This document shows, in pieces, positions 1 to 7,934 of a stretch of 16,624 nt of DNA. Source of the DNA: PHET01 sp038202795. Its GTDB lineage: Bacteria > Actinomycetota > Coriobacteriia > Anaerosomatales > PHET01. The notes under the pieces are model-generated. The model did not search any database. It was not told the origin of the DNA and saw only the letters and a list, made by a program, of their open reading frames with translations. Numbering within the stretch: position 1 is the first letter of the stretch; every line of letters begins with the position of its first letter. The position numbers and the translations under genes were made by a program. The stretch covers positions 1-16,624 of the forward strand of contig JBBREQ010000051.1 in the NCBI GenBank assembly GCA_038202795.1, read 5' to 3'.

Positions 1-57
1 CTGGGCGTCACGAGCGAATGCGAGAAGTACCAGATCTGGCTGAGTGAGGTTACGCAC
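1..57 (-). CDS. cdd: N-terminus of probable cytidine deaminase (runs off the window)
   Basis: Only 19 codons are visible, reading (V/M)RNLTQPDLVLLAFARDAQ. The GTG start at 57-55 overlaps the TAA of the upstream corC-like gene by 8 bases. A strong GGAAGGAG lies at 64-71, six bases before the GTG, so this is a translated start and not chance. The leucine/alanine-rich first helix followed by ARDAQ resembles the start of small Cdd proteins, which release uracil nucleosides from cytidine in pyrimidine salvage. The order ybeY-dgkA-cdd-era is common in Gram-positive bacteria and supports the call. No zinc-binding or catalytic residues are inside the window, so the product name is inference; the presence of a gene start is well supported. 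Confidence 0.55.
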   Translation of the reverse strand, partial: MRNLTQPDLVLLAFARDAQ

Positions 58-1348
58 GTCGAGCTCCTTCCGTTGCTGCTGTGGCCGGCTCAACTACCAG
101 TTGCCGGATACGGGTTCCTTCCAAGTCGGTCACGGTCAACCGAAGGCCTTCGATCTCGATGGACTCCCCTTGCGCGGGAATCCGACCGGCGAGTTCGGTG
201 AACAGCCCGCCCACCGAATCGGCGTCGATATCGATGTCGGTGTCGAACGCCTCGTTCAGATCATCGACCGGCAACCGCGCATCGACGCGGAACCGACCCT
301 CCCCTAAGTCCACGAGCAGGGGATCCTCACGATCGTACTCGTCTGAGATCTCGCCGACGATCTCCTCGAGCAGATCCTCGAGAGTCACAAGTCCTGCCGT
401 GCCGCCGTACTCATCGGCAACGATCGCGATATGCGTCCTGCTGCGCATCTCCACGAGCAGCTCTTCGACCAGCTTGGTCTCAGGCACGAAGTACGCGGGA
501 CGCGCGAGATCGACCACCATGCCCTGAGCGCCGCCGTTGGCCAGTGCGCCGAGAAGGTCCTTGGCGTAGAGCACTGCGCGAACGTCGTCCACAGAGTCGT
601 GGTAGATCGGGATGCGCGAGAAGCCGGTTTCCGATATCAGAGCCACCGCATCGGCCGCGGTCGCTGTGTCCTCGAGAGCCTCCATGTCCGTTCGCGGGAC
701 CATGACCTCCCGAACGATCTTCTCGGCGAAGTCACTGACGGCCTCGAGAATCGACTCTTCGGCGACCTCGCGTTCGGACTCCTCATCGAGGTTCGCGCCG
801 CGCCACTCGGCACTGACTGCCCAAGGGGGTAGCGTGCGCTCGGCTCCCACGACGTCGACGGCCCACTTCCACGGAGCTCCCAGCAAAGCCGCCACAGGGT
901 ACACCGCATGCATCACGGGCACGACGAATGGGGCGCTGTCCAAGGCGATTCGCTCGGGATTGGTCGCTGCCATGGTACGCGGAAGCGCCTGTCCGAATGA
1001 GTAGGTGAGTGCAAGGGCCAGAGCGCCGATGAGCAGCCCCGCCACGCCCTCGGCAGGCGTCGTCGGCTCCGGCGCCACCGCCGACATCGACCACGCCGCC
1101 CAGATTCCCAGCGCGACACCCGCGTAGGCGGATACACCAAACGCCGCGCCGCCCACAAGCGACGAGACCGCTCTCAGGCGATGACGGTGCTCGGCCAGCC
1201 TCTCGAGTGCGACGGCGCCACGCCGCTCGGACTCTCCCAAGCGGTGGATGCGACCGGGAGAGAGCAGCATCACGCTCGTTTCGGCTGCCGACAGCAGTGC
1301 CGAGAGGGCGACAAGAAGGATCGTTGCTATCCAAGTCACAAGCAGCAC
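50..1348 (-). CDS. CorC/HlyC-type (CNNM + CBS pair) membrane transporter-like protein
   Basis: A 432-residue protein of the CorC/HlyC (UPF0053) family, linked to Mg2+/Co2+ homeostasis. An N-terminal DUF21/CNNM membrane domain has hydrophobic segments near residues 3-23, 60-88, 103-122 and 138-158, and the AAET motif after the first helix. Two CBS motifs follow (VMVPRTDM near 215, then the ADEYGGTAGLVTLEDLLEEIVGEI block), and a CorC_HlyC C-terminal domain ends the protein. The CNNM motif usually reading E-x-L-P-K is here Q-A-L-P-R. The GTG start at 1348 is supported by GGAG five bases upstream. It lies 70 bases after the DgkA-PAP2 gene and overlaps the next gene by 8 bases, so it is probably in the same transcript. 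Family assignment is firm; the transported ion is not known. Confidence 0.9.
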   Translation of the reverse strand: MLLVTWIATILLVALSALLSAAETSVMLLSPGRIHRLGESERRGAVALERLAEHRHRLRAVSSLVGGAAFGVSAYAGVALGIWAAWSMSAVAPEPTTPAEGVAGLLIGALALALTYSFGQALPRTMAATNPERIALDSAPFVVPVMHAVYPVAALLGAPWKWAVDVVGAERTLPPWAVSAEWRGANLDEESEREVAEESILEAVSDFAEKIVREVMVPRTDMEALEDTATAADAVALISETGFSRIPIYHDSVDDVRAVLYAKDLLGALANGGAQGMVVDLARPAYFVPETKLVEELLVEMRSRTHIAIVADEYGGTAGLVTLEDLLEEIVGEISDEYDREDPLLVDLGEGRFRVDARLPVDDLNEAFDTDIDIDADSVGGLFTELAGRIPAQGESIEIEGLRLTVTDLEGTRIRQLVVEPATAATEGARRA

Positions 1349-1418
1349 GGCAACTCCGAGTTCAGGATTGATCGTTCAGGCGGGTGACTCGTACCTATGA
1401 GGATACCCGACACGGCCG

Positions 1419-2126
1419 TCATCGGAAGAAGACCTGGAAGATCGCGGTCACGATCAGCATCCCCAGGAGCGCACCCACGATGATCTGGGGAACCGTGTGT
1501 ATCTCGGCCTCTACACGGCCCTGAGCCACCAAAAAGGCGATGAACAGCCCCAGAGCAAGGGCTCCGGCACTTCCCGTGATGAATCCCAGAATCACCGCCG
1601 AGCCAAACGCGATGGCCGCATGCCCGCTCGGCCACCCCCCCTGCATCCACGTCCCCTCACGCGAAATCGCCTTCAAGGCGATAACCGCAAGCAAGACGAC
1701 GCAGAGCGCAATCACCGTGAGGTCGGCAGGAGCGATGCTGATGATACTCAGCCCCTGTTGCAGCACACCCACCACGCGCTCGAAGAGAACCAGGTACGCG
1801 ATCACAACGGCGGTTATGGCAGCCACCAGCACCGCTCCCGCCGCCACATCCTTGGCGACCTTCGCGAGCGGGTCGTAGTGGTCGATGGCCACATCGACTG
1901 CGGCCTCGATGGCGGTGTTGGCCAACTCCGTCACCAGTACCAGGCTGATGGCGAAGACCACCAGGGCCAATTCGATGCCGGTCACATCGAGCAGCAGGCT
2001 GGCGGCGGCGACCAAGGCAGCGACTCCTACGTGGAGGCGCATGTTGCGCTGGGTCCGCAGCGCGAACACGATGCCGTCGATGGCGAAGTTGAAGCTCCAC
2101 AGCAGCGAGTGGGCGCGCTTCACCAC
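1419..2126 (-). CDS. Fusion of undecaprenol/diacylglycerol kinase (DgkA) and PAP2-like phosphatase
   Basis: A 235-residue, almost wholly hydrophobic protein, about twice the length of a DgkA. Residues 1-120 are a DgkA kinase with the signature ELANTAIEAAVD (67-78) and the KVAKDVAAGAVL helix. This family phosphorylates undecaprenol in Gram-positive bacteria. Residues 135-235 are a PAP2-type membrane domain with PSGH (167-170) and R-x5-H (R205, H211). The aspartate four residues after the histidine in classical PAP2 is Q215 here, as in the divergent YuiD-like group. The protein could both add and remove phosphate on the lipid carrier, or one half may be degenerate. I place the start at the GTG GTG at 2126 because AAAGGAG lies six bases upstream. 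A longer reading from GTG 2156 has no such site. The RBS overlaps the ybeY stop. Confidence 0.85.
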   Translation of the reverse strand: MVKRAHSLLWSFNFAIDGIVFALRTQRNMRLHVGVAALVAAASLLLDVTGIELALVVFAISLVLVTELANTAIEAAVDVAIDHYDPLAKVAKDVAAGAVLVAAITAVVIAYLVLFERVVGVLQQGLSIISIAPADLTVIALCVVLLAVIALKAISREGTWMQGGWPSGHAAIAFGSAVILGFITGSAGALALGLFIAFLVAQGRVEAEIHTVPQIIVGALLGMLIVTAIFQVFFR

Positions 2127-2132
2127 GGCCTT

Positions 2133-2139
2133 CTCCTTT
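2133..2139 (-). promoter_or_regulatory. Shine-Dalgarno that fixes the DgkA-PAP2 start
   Basis: AAAGGAG sits six bases before GTG 2126 and overlaps the TAA stop of ybeY (2138-2140). This favours 2126 over the upstream GTG at 2156, which would lie inside ybeY. Confidence 0.75.
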
Positions 2140-2587
2140 ACGATGCCGCCACCCACGCCTCGAGCAGCGCGCGCTCACGGGCCTGCATCGCAGAAGCGTC
2201 GGAGTCGTCCTCATGGTCGTAGCCCAGCAGGTGCAAGATGCCGTGGACGAGGAGCAAGTTGAGTTCCTCTTCCACCGTGTGTCCGTACTCGGCGGCCTGC
2301 GCCTCTGCAATCGCCGGGGCGATGACCACATCACCCAAGGTGACCGGCTCGTCCGGGCCGACAACGGCACACGGGTCATCGCACTCGAACGACAACACGT
2401 CGGTGGGACCCTCCTTGCCGCGATAGTCGACGTTGAGCTGCACCATCTCCTCGATCTCGACGATCGCTATGGAGAGTTCTACTGCGGCAGGGGCATCCTC
2501 GCGGTCGAGGACGAATGCCGCAAGCCGCTCGAATGCCGCCAGCTCAAGCGGTTCAGGCTCGCGATGGCTCACAGCGCTGATTTGCAT
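2138..2587 (-). CDS. ybeY: Endoribonuclease YbeY (rRNA maturation factor)
   Basis: A 149-residue single-domain metalloprotein. The zinc-binding signature HGILHLLGYDH is at residues 115-125, giving the three histidines of the H-x3-H-x5-H pattern. The upstream GPTDVLSFE strand is also typical. YbeY acts in 16S rRNA 3'-end processing and ribosome quality control. I chose the ATG at 2587, giving MQISAVS, because AGAAGG lies seven bases upstream; the open frame extends 14 codons further without a better site. The start lies 35 bases inside the 3' end of the HD-domain gene, so translation is likely coupled. The neighbours phoH and cdd match the conserved phoH-ybeY-dgkA-cdd order. Confidence 0.95.
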   Translation of the reverse strand: MQISAVSHREPEPLELAAFERLAAFVLDREDAPAAVELSIAIVEIEEMVQLNVDYRGKEGPTDVLSFECDDPCAVVGPDEPVTLGDVVIAPAIAEAQAAEYGHTVEEELNLLLVHGILHLLGYDHEDDSDASAMQARERALLEAWVAAS

Positions 2588-3587
2588 CTGCTTCCCTTCT
2601 GGGTGCCGCAATGGTCTGCGGGTACTCACAACGTGCGTGCAGCATAGTGACCAGCATGCGCACGAACGTCTCGGTCACGAGATCTATGTCCCCGTCCCGC
2701 AGGCCCGCCGAATCAAGCTGGCCGTCGTTGACCTTGTCGTCGATGATGAACCGCACCGCCGTGGTCACGCTCGACGCGTCGGGCTGCCGCAGCGCGCGGA
2801 CAGCGGCCTCGCAGCCATCCGCAAGCATGACGAGGGCCGCCTCTCGACTCGTGGGCCGACCGCCGTGATACCGGTAGTCGCTCTCTGCCACCGCAGCATC
2901 GCCTTGGTAGGCCTTCTGGAAGAAGAAGCGAACCAGCGATGTGCCATGGTGCTCCCGGATGATCGCGATGATCGACTCGGGCAGGTCGTGTTCCTCGGCT
3001 AGACGAAGGCCATCGGCCACGTGCGACGTGATGATGAGCGCCGACAGTGACGGCTCGGCGAGGTCGTGAGGGTTCTCGCCGTCGGCGAGGTTCTCGAAGA
3101 AGTAGCAGGGACGGCGCAGCTTGCCCACGTCGTGGTAGTACGCGCCAACGCGCGAGACCAACGGGTCGGCTTCTATCGCCTCTGCTGCGGATTCGGCGAG
3201 ACTCGCCACCGCGAGCGAGTGCGTGTAGGTGCCCGGAGCTTCGATCATCAGCCGCTTGATGAGCGGGTGTAGCGGGCTGGCGGCTTCAATCAGTCGCACG
3301 TCACCGCGCGAGATGAGCACTCGCCGCGCCACCGGTACGGCCGCAACACCCAGTACGGCTGCCACGAACGCACCAAGACCACCCCAGATCGCAGCCCCAA
3401 CGGCCTCCTCGGCAGTCGCGCCCGTGAGCACGTCGCCGAAGTAGGCCACGGTCGCACCCAACACCGTGGCGCCCAGAATCGCGCCGAAGGCCGCCGCGAA
3501 CAGGATCCGCCGACTTTCGGGACGCATGGCCAGTGCACGCGAGGTCACGCGCGGCATGCTGCCAAGCGTGTAGCGACGCTCATGCAT
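2553..3587 (-). CDS. Short PgpH-like HDIG-domain phosphohydrolase with two membrane helices
   Basis: A 344-residue protein. Two hydrophobic segments (about 28-50 and 63-87) precede a cytoplasmic HD domain with APGTYTHSL (H123), AYYHDVGK (H152-D153), an ITSH histidine and REHHGTSLV. These are the metal and substrate positions of the PgpH/YqfF family, which hydrolyses cyclic di-AMP. Full-length PgpH proteins are about 700 residues, with a large extracellular 7TMR-HDED domain and seven helices. Here the sensor domain and about five helices are missing, while the HD half is intact. The ATG at 3587 overlaps the phoH stop by 8 bases (ATGCATGA), so coupling is likely. The position between phoH and ybeY is the normal place for this family. 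Cyclic di-AMP hydrolysis is inferred. Confidence 0.88.
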   Translation of the reverse strand: MHERRYTLGSMPRVTSRALAMRPESRRILFAAAFGAILGATVLGATVAYFGDVLTGATAEEAVGAAIWGGLGAFVAAVLGVAAVPVARRVLISRGDVRLIEAASPLHPLIKRLMIEAPGTYTHSLAVASLAESAAEAIEADPLVSRVGAYYHDVGKLRRPCYFFENLADGENPHDLAEPSLSALIITSHVADGLRLAEEHDLPESIIAIIREHHGTSLVRFFFQKAYQGDAAVAESDYRYHGGRPTSREAALVMLADGCEAAVRALRQPDASSVTTAVRFIIDDKVNDGQLDSAGLRDGDIDLVTETFVRMLVTMLHARCEYPQTIAAPRREADANQRCEPSRA

Positions 3588-4566
3588 GGCTCTTCGCGTC
3601 CTTGGCTTCTTCGTAGAGGTGGTAGGCGGTGACGATATGCTGGACCAGTCTGTGGCGAACGACATCAGTTCCCGTCAGCTCGACAAACGCGATGTCGGGT
3701 ACGCCCGCGAGGATGTCGCGCACCTGGCGAAGACCGCTGGTCCCCCGAGGCAGGTCGATCTGGGTGATGTCGCCGGTGACCACGATCCGGGAGCCGAATC
3801 CAAGTCGTGTGAGGAACATCTTCATCTGCTCTGCGGTCGTGTTCTGTGCCTCGTCGAGGATGACAAACGAGTCATTGAGCGTCCGACCCCGCATGTAGGC
3901 GAGCGGGGCGATCTCTATGACACCTCGCTCGAGCAGTGAAGCGGACTTCTCGGCATCCATCATGTCGAAGAGCGCGTCGTAGAGCGGGCGCAGGTACGGG
4001 TCGACCTTCTCGGTGAGCGTGCCGGGCAGGAATCCCAGTGACTCGCCGGCCTCGACGGCGGGTCGGGTCAGGATGATACGTCCGACCTGCTTGCTTTTGA
4101 GTGCCTGGACCGCCATCGCCATCGCCAGGTAGGTCTTTCCGGTACCGGCGGGTCCGATACCGAAGCTTACGGTGTTCTTCCGGATCGCGTCGACGTAACG
4201 TTTCTGCCCGCTGGTCTTGGGGCGGATGATCTTGCCCTTGTGGGTGAGGATGACGTCGCTATGCAACCCCGTGGGCGTGCACTCGCCCTGGGACAGGATG
4301 TCGATCGAACGCTCCACGATATCGGGCGTCAGATTCTCACCGCGCTCCACCAGCCCGATCATCTCCGAGAACAACGCCGAGACGGTCGCGGTGTCACTCG
4401 CGTCTCCCAGAATGCTTATCTCGTTGCCGCGCACGGAAATGGCCGAGTCGAACTGTCCTTCGATGAGCCGCAGAAGTGAGTCGCCCTGGCCGAGAAGACG
4501 TGTCATGTCGAGCTCGGGGGGCACAACGAGTCGAATCTGAGTTGGTTCCACGATGGGGCGATGCAC
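3580..4566 (-). CDS. phoH: PhoH family ATPase
   Basis: About 328 residues from the chosen start. The N-terminal part (TQIRLVVPPELDMTRLLG onward) is the KH-like region of PhoH-like proteins. The P-loop GPAGTGKT is near 138-145 and the Walker B motif ILDEAQN ends near 242, with the family block TRPAVEAGESLGFLPG between them. PhoH proteins are cytoplasmic NTPases associated with RNA metabolism and usually sit beside ybeY. The start is uncertain. GTG 4566 gives a normal family length but has only a weak RBS (GAG directly upstream); GTG codons at 4551, 4617, 4623, 4635 and 4638 are also in frame. The frame stays open back to 4740, overlapping mtaB, but that extension is not family-like. Confidence 0.92.
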   Translation of the reverse strand: MHRPIVEPTQIRLVVPPELDMTRLLGQGDSLLRLIEGQFDSAISVRGNEISILGDASDTATVSALFSEMIGLVERGENLTPDIVERSIDILSQGECTPTGLHSDVILTHKGKIIRPKTSGQKRYVDAIRKNTVSFGIGPAGTGKTYLAMAMAVQALKSKQVGRIILTRPAVEAGESLGFLPGTLTEKVDPYLRPLYDALFDMMDAEKSASLLERGVIEIAPLAYMRGRTLNDSFVILDEAQNTTAEQMKMFLTRLGFGSRIVVTGDITQIDLPRGTSGLRQVRDILAGVPDIAFVELTGTDVVRHRLVQHIVTAYHLYEEAKDAKSHA

Positions 4567-4628
4567 CTCGGTTCGCTGCCGGTTTCCAGAGTACGGCCCA
4601 CTCGCATGCAAGTGCACCGTCACCTGCG

Positions 4629-4649
4629 ATTCTACCACGCTAAAGCGTG
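4629..4649 (-). promoter_or_regulatory. Possible internal promoter and small dyad before phoH
   Basis: TAGAAT (4634-4629) has the TANNNT form of a -10 box. It lies just downstream, in transcription order, of a 14-base dyad at 4636-4649 (CACGCT, two bases of which form the centre, AGCGTG). No convincing -35 box is seen. The stretch lies between the mtaB stop and the likely phoH start and could give phoH separate expression. Weak evidence. Confidence 0.25.
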
Positions 4650-4672
4650 CTCGAACCTCGTGAGAGGCGCTC

Positions 4673-5935
4673 TCAGCTGACGGGGACTCCCCGCAACCGG
4701 TCACCTCGTTCGCCGCAGAGACGGACCGGGAGAACCTCACCTGCCAAGACCCCGGGCGCGAGCGCTTCCACGCGCAGGTAATCGCGTGTGGTGCCTAGTG
4801 CGAGCCCGTCGACGACACATTCCACCAGCACCTCGGCGACCCGACCCTGGCACGCCGACGCGTACGCCGCGCGCAGCCGCTCACCCAGTTCGCGCAGTTG
4901 CGCAGCTCGAGCTGCCCGGATCTCCGGCGCGAGCTGCACCATCTGTGCCGCAGGAGTGCCGCGCCGCTCGCTGTAGCGGAACACGTGAACTTTGGCGAAG
5001 CCTACGCGCGCGACAAGGGCCAGCGAGGATTCGTGGTCAGCCTCCGTTTCGCCCGGGAACCCGGCGATCACATCGGTGGTGACTGCGAGTCCGGGCATCG
5101 CACGCCGCGCATGGGCGATCAGGCGCTCGAACTGGTCGGCGGTGTACGAGCGGCCCATCGAGCGCAGTACCGCGTCACTGCCGCTTTGCAGCGGCACGTG
5201 TAGGTGCTCGCAGAGCGCGTCAGTGCGCGCCAGGGTATCGAGCAGACGCGGTGTCAGGTCAGGCGGCTCGATGCTGGAGAGCCGCAGTCGCTGCACTCCC
5301 GTCCGGGCGACTCCGCGCACGAGATCGGTGAGGTCCGCACCCGCATCCTCATAGCGTCCTATGTTGATGCCGGTCATCACGATCTCGCGCACCCCCGCCT
5401 CGACAAGCGCACCGGCATCAGCGATCACTTGCTGTAGGGGGACCGCGCGCGGGACTCCTCGCGCATACGGGATGATGCAGTAGCTGCAGAAGTTGTCGCA
5501 GCCGTCCTCGATTTTGAGCAGCGCGCGCGTACGAAAGCCCTCGCCCGTCCGCGCGCGTGCGGCGGCTTCGCGCAAGGGCGGCCCGGCGTGCGCATGCGCC
5601 TCGAGCGCCAGCGCATCGGCGACGCGCTGCGCAACACGTTGCTTGTCGGCCTCAACGACGACACGGGAATCAAGCGCACGCAGACCGCTCGCATCGAGCG
5701 CTGCCAGACACCCGGTCACCACGACCACCGGATGTGAAGGTGCCGCCAGCGCCTGCCGGACGGCCTTGCGCGCCTTGGCATCCGCCTCGCCGGTCACCGT
5801 GCAGGTGTTGATGACGATGAGCGCGGCATCTTCCTCCCCGGCTATCTCGACTCCCCTGCCAATGAGCTCCGCCGCGATCGCGTCGCTTTCAACGCGGTTC
5901 ACCTTGCAGCCCAGCGTGCGAAACGCGACTTTCAC
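4673..5935 (-). CDS. mtaB: MtaB-type tRNA (t6A37) methylthiotransferase
   Basis: A 420-residue radical-SAM methylthiotransferase that would convert t6A37 to ms2t6A37 in tRNAs. The N-terminal UPF0004 domain carries the three cluster cysteines C10 (TLGCKVN), C45 (NTCTVT) and C76 (VTGCLA). The radical-SAM CxxxCxxC is CDNFCSYC (C146, C150, C153), followed by IIPYARG. The C-terminal segment fits a TRAM domain. TLGCKVN and the length favour MtaB over MiaB or RimO. The GTG at 5935 is chosen because it places the first cysteine at the usual distance. GTG 5968 would add 11 residues and overlap the rsmE stop. It follows rsmE by 22 bases, within the heat-shock operon. Confidence 0.92.
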   Translation of the reverse strand: MKVAFRTLGCKVNRVESDAIAAELIGRGVEIAGEEDAALIVINTCTVTGEADAKARKAVRQALAAPSHPVVVVTGCLAALDASGLRALDSRVVVEADKQRVAQRVADALALEAHAHAGPPLREAAARARTGEGFRTRALLKIEDGCDNFCSYCIIPYARGVPRAVPLQQVIADAGALVEAGVREIVMTGINIGRYEDAGADLTDLVRGVARTGVQRLRLSSIEPPDLTPRLLDTLARTDALCEHLHVPLQSGSDAVLRSMGRSYTADQFERLIAHARRAMPGLAVTTDVIAGFPGETEADHESSLALVARVGFAKVHVFRYSERRGTPAAQMVQLAPEIRAARAAQLRELGERLRAAYASACQGRVAEVLVECVVDGLALGTTRDYLRVEALAPGVLAGEVLPVRLCGERGDRLRGVPVS

Positions 5936-5957
5936 CGGCGACCCGCCCGCAGCGCGC

Positions 5958-6725
5958 TCAGCGATCACGATGTGTCCGCTGGTGGTGCGCCGCGGCGACC
6001 GCAAGAGCCACCGAAACGACCGCCGCTGTTTCAGTCCGCATGATCGAGGGGCCCAGAGAGGCGACGACCGCCCCGATCGACACGAGCGCTTCGACCTCCT
6101 CGGCAGCGAACCCGCCTTCCGGTCCCACACACAGCGCCACTGAGGCGTTGGCATCCTCGAACGCGGCGGATGCGACCTCGCAGAGAAGCGTGCCCGCGTA
6201 GTCCTCCCACAACACGATCACGTGGTCGTATGCGCCCAGCAGACCCAGTGTCGCCGAGAAGGACGCAGCGTCAGCGACATCGACGACCCGCTCCCGGCGC
6301 GCCTGTTTGGATGCCGACTCCGCGATCCTGCGCCAGCGCGCTGCGCGCTGGGAGCGCTTGGGCTCATCGAGGCGCACGACCGTGCGCGACGTGATGACCG
6401 GCACGATTCGCGCGACCCCGACCTCGACAGCCTGACGCACGATGCTGTCCATCTTCTCGCCCTTGGCCACGCCTTGAAACAGCGTGATCTGCGGGTACCA
6501 GGCGGCCTCGAGCTCGGTGAGCACGCGTGCTGTGATGCCCTCGTCCGAGACGGCCGTCACCTCGACGCGGTGACCGCTGCCCGAGGGGGCGATCAGATCC
6601 AGCTCCTCGCCAGGTGTCACACGGAGCACACGCACGGCGTGGTGAGCGTCCTCAGTGCTCAGCGGCACGAGTGCAGGCGCCGAGGAGTCCATCTCCCCGG
6701 TGAGGAAGAATCGGGCACGCGACAT
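5958..6725 (-). CDS. rsmE: 16S rRNA m3U1498 methyltransferase RsmE
   Basis: A 255-residue SPOUT-class methyltransferase that methylates U1498 of 16S rRNA using S-adenosylmethionine. An N-terminal PUA-like domain (MSRARFFL onward, with HHAVRVLR) precedes the SPOUT domain, which carries KGEKMDSIVRQAVEVGV, the SAM-binding CVGPEGGF loop and SIMRTETAAVV of the trefoil knot. The ATG at 6725 is preceded by GAGGGG nine bases upstream, overlapping the end of dnaJ, so translation is likely coupled. Many relatives carry prmA between dnaJ and rsmE; here the gap is only five bases and prmA is absent. A longer open frame up to 6995 overlaps dnaJ and is not used. Confidence 0.95.
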   Translation of the reverse strand: MSRARFFLTGEMDSSAPALVPLSTEDAHHAVRVLRVTPGEELDLIAPSGSGHRVEVTAVSDEGITARVLTELEAAWYPQITLFQGVAKGEKMDSIVRQAVEVGVARIVPVITSRTVVRLDEPKRSQRAARWRRIAESASKQARRERVVDVADAASFSATLGLLGAYDHVIVLWEDYAGTLLCEVASAAFEDANASVALCVGPEGGFAAEEVEALVSIGAVVASLGPSIMRTETAAVVSVALAVAAAHHQRTHRDR

Positions 6726-6730
6726 CTGCG

Positions 6731-7903
6731 CTAACCCCTCAGCCAGTGCTTCAGCTTCTCGAGCGGGGACTGCTCGGCGGCAGTGGCGTCTCCCAGCTCC
6801 TCGGAGAGCTCGCGCAGCAGTTCCTTCTGACGCTTCGAAAGCTTCTTGGGTACCTGCACGCCAACGTGCACGATCAGATCTCCGCGCGAGCCGCCACCGC
6901 CGATGCGAGGCATCCCGCGACCCTTGAGCCGTACGGTGTCGCCGTGCTGAGTACCCGCCGGAATGTGCACCTCGTTGTCTTCGAGCAGACCGCACACCGA
7001 GAGGTTCGCACCCAAAGCCGCTTGCGCGATCGACACGTTGGACTTGCAGTGCAGGTCGTTGCCCTCACGGTGGAGGAAGTCGTGAGCCGCAATATGCACG
7101 GCGACAATGAGGTCACCTGCAGCTGCGCCGCGAATACCCGCCTCGCCCAGGCCGCGAAGCCGTATCTGCTGACCGTCGTTGATGCCCGCAGGCACTGAGA
7201 CATTCACGTGCTGACGGTCCGGGACGCGACCGGAACCCTCGCACTCCTCACACGGGTTCTCGACCACGTGCCCGCTCGCTGCGCAGCGCTCGCACGGCAC
7301 AGCAGTCTGCATCTGGCCGATGAACGTCCTGCGAACGGTGACCCGCTGCCCCGTCCCCCCACAGTCCGGACAGGTCATGACGTTGCTGCCCTCGGCGGCG
7401 CCCGATCCCCCGCACACGTCGCACGGGGCCAGACGATCGAGCACGATCTCCTTCTCGACACCGGTTGCAGCCTCCGCGAGCGTGATCGTGAGAGACATCG
7501 CCATGTCGCGACCCTCGAGGCGCACGCCGCCACGTCCCCCGCCGGCGACACCACCGAAAAACGCGCTGAACAAATCGCCCATATCGAAGCCACCCACGCC
7601 CGCGCCCCCGCCGAACAGGTCGCCTAAGTCGACGTAGCCTCCGCCGTACCCGCCACCACCGGCGCCGGCCGAACCGCGATTGCCCACCGAACCGTACGTG
7701 TCGTACTGCTGGCGCTTCGCTGTGTCGCTGAGCACGTCGTAGGCTTCGTTGATCTCTTTGAAGCGGTCTTCCGCGTCGGCCGCCTTGTTCACGTCGGGGT
7801 GCAGCTCGCGAGCCTTGCGGCGAAATGCCTTCTTCACCTCATCGGCCGAAGCGGTTCGCTCCACACCGAGCGTCTGATAGTAGTCACGGGTACCTGTGGG
7901 CAC
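6731..7903 (-). CDS. dnaJ: Chaperone DnaJ (Hsp40)
   Basis: A 390-residue type I J-protein, co-chaperone of DnaK. The J domain starts RDYYQTLGV and has HPD at 35-37. A Gly/Phe-rich stretch follows (about 75-135). The zinc region has four CxxC repeats (CDVCGGSG, CPDCGGTG, CERCAASG, CEECEGSG), all eight cysteines being present, but the third lacks the usual first glycine. The C-terminal substrate domains include PAGINDGQQIRLRGLGEAG and PAGTQHGDTVRLKGRGMP. The GTG at 7903 is supported by AAAGGA eight bases upstream; an open extension to 7966 overlaps hrcA. With no dnaK or grpE nearby, this is probably the hrcA-linked DnaJ paralogue typical of actinobacteria. Confidence 0.97.
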   Translation of the reverse strand: MPTGTRDYYQTLGVERTASADEVKKAFRRKARELHPDVNKAADAEDRFKEINEAYDVLSDTAKRQQYDTYGSVGNRGSAGAGGGGYGGGYVDLGDLFGGGAGVGGFDMGDLFSAFFGGVAGGGRGGVRLEGRDMAMSLTITLAEAATGVEKEIVLDRLAPCDVCGGSGAAEGSNVMTCPDCGGTGQRVTVRRTFIGQMQTAVPCERCAASGHVVENPCEECEGSGRVPDRQHVNVSVPAGINDGQQIRLRGLGEAGIRGAAAGDLIVAVHIAAHDFLHREGNDLHCKSNVSIAQAALGANLSVCGLLEDNEVHIPAGTQHGDTVRLKGRGMPRIGGGGSRGDLIVHVGVQVPKKLSKRQKELLRELSEELGDATAAEQSPLEKLKHWLRG

Positions 7904-7934
7904 GTATGTAGTCCTTTCGGGTGGGAGAGCCGCG

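Noticed and set aside
6726..6995. Longer rsmE reading frame
   Set aside because: It overlaps dnaJ completely in another frame; ATG 6725 has a good RBS and the typical family start.
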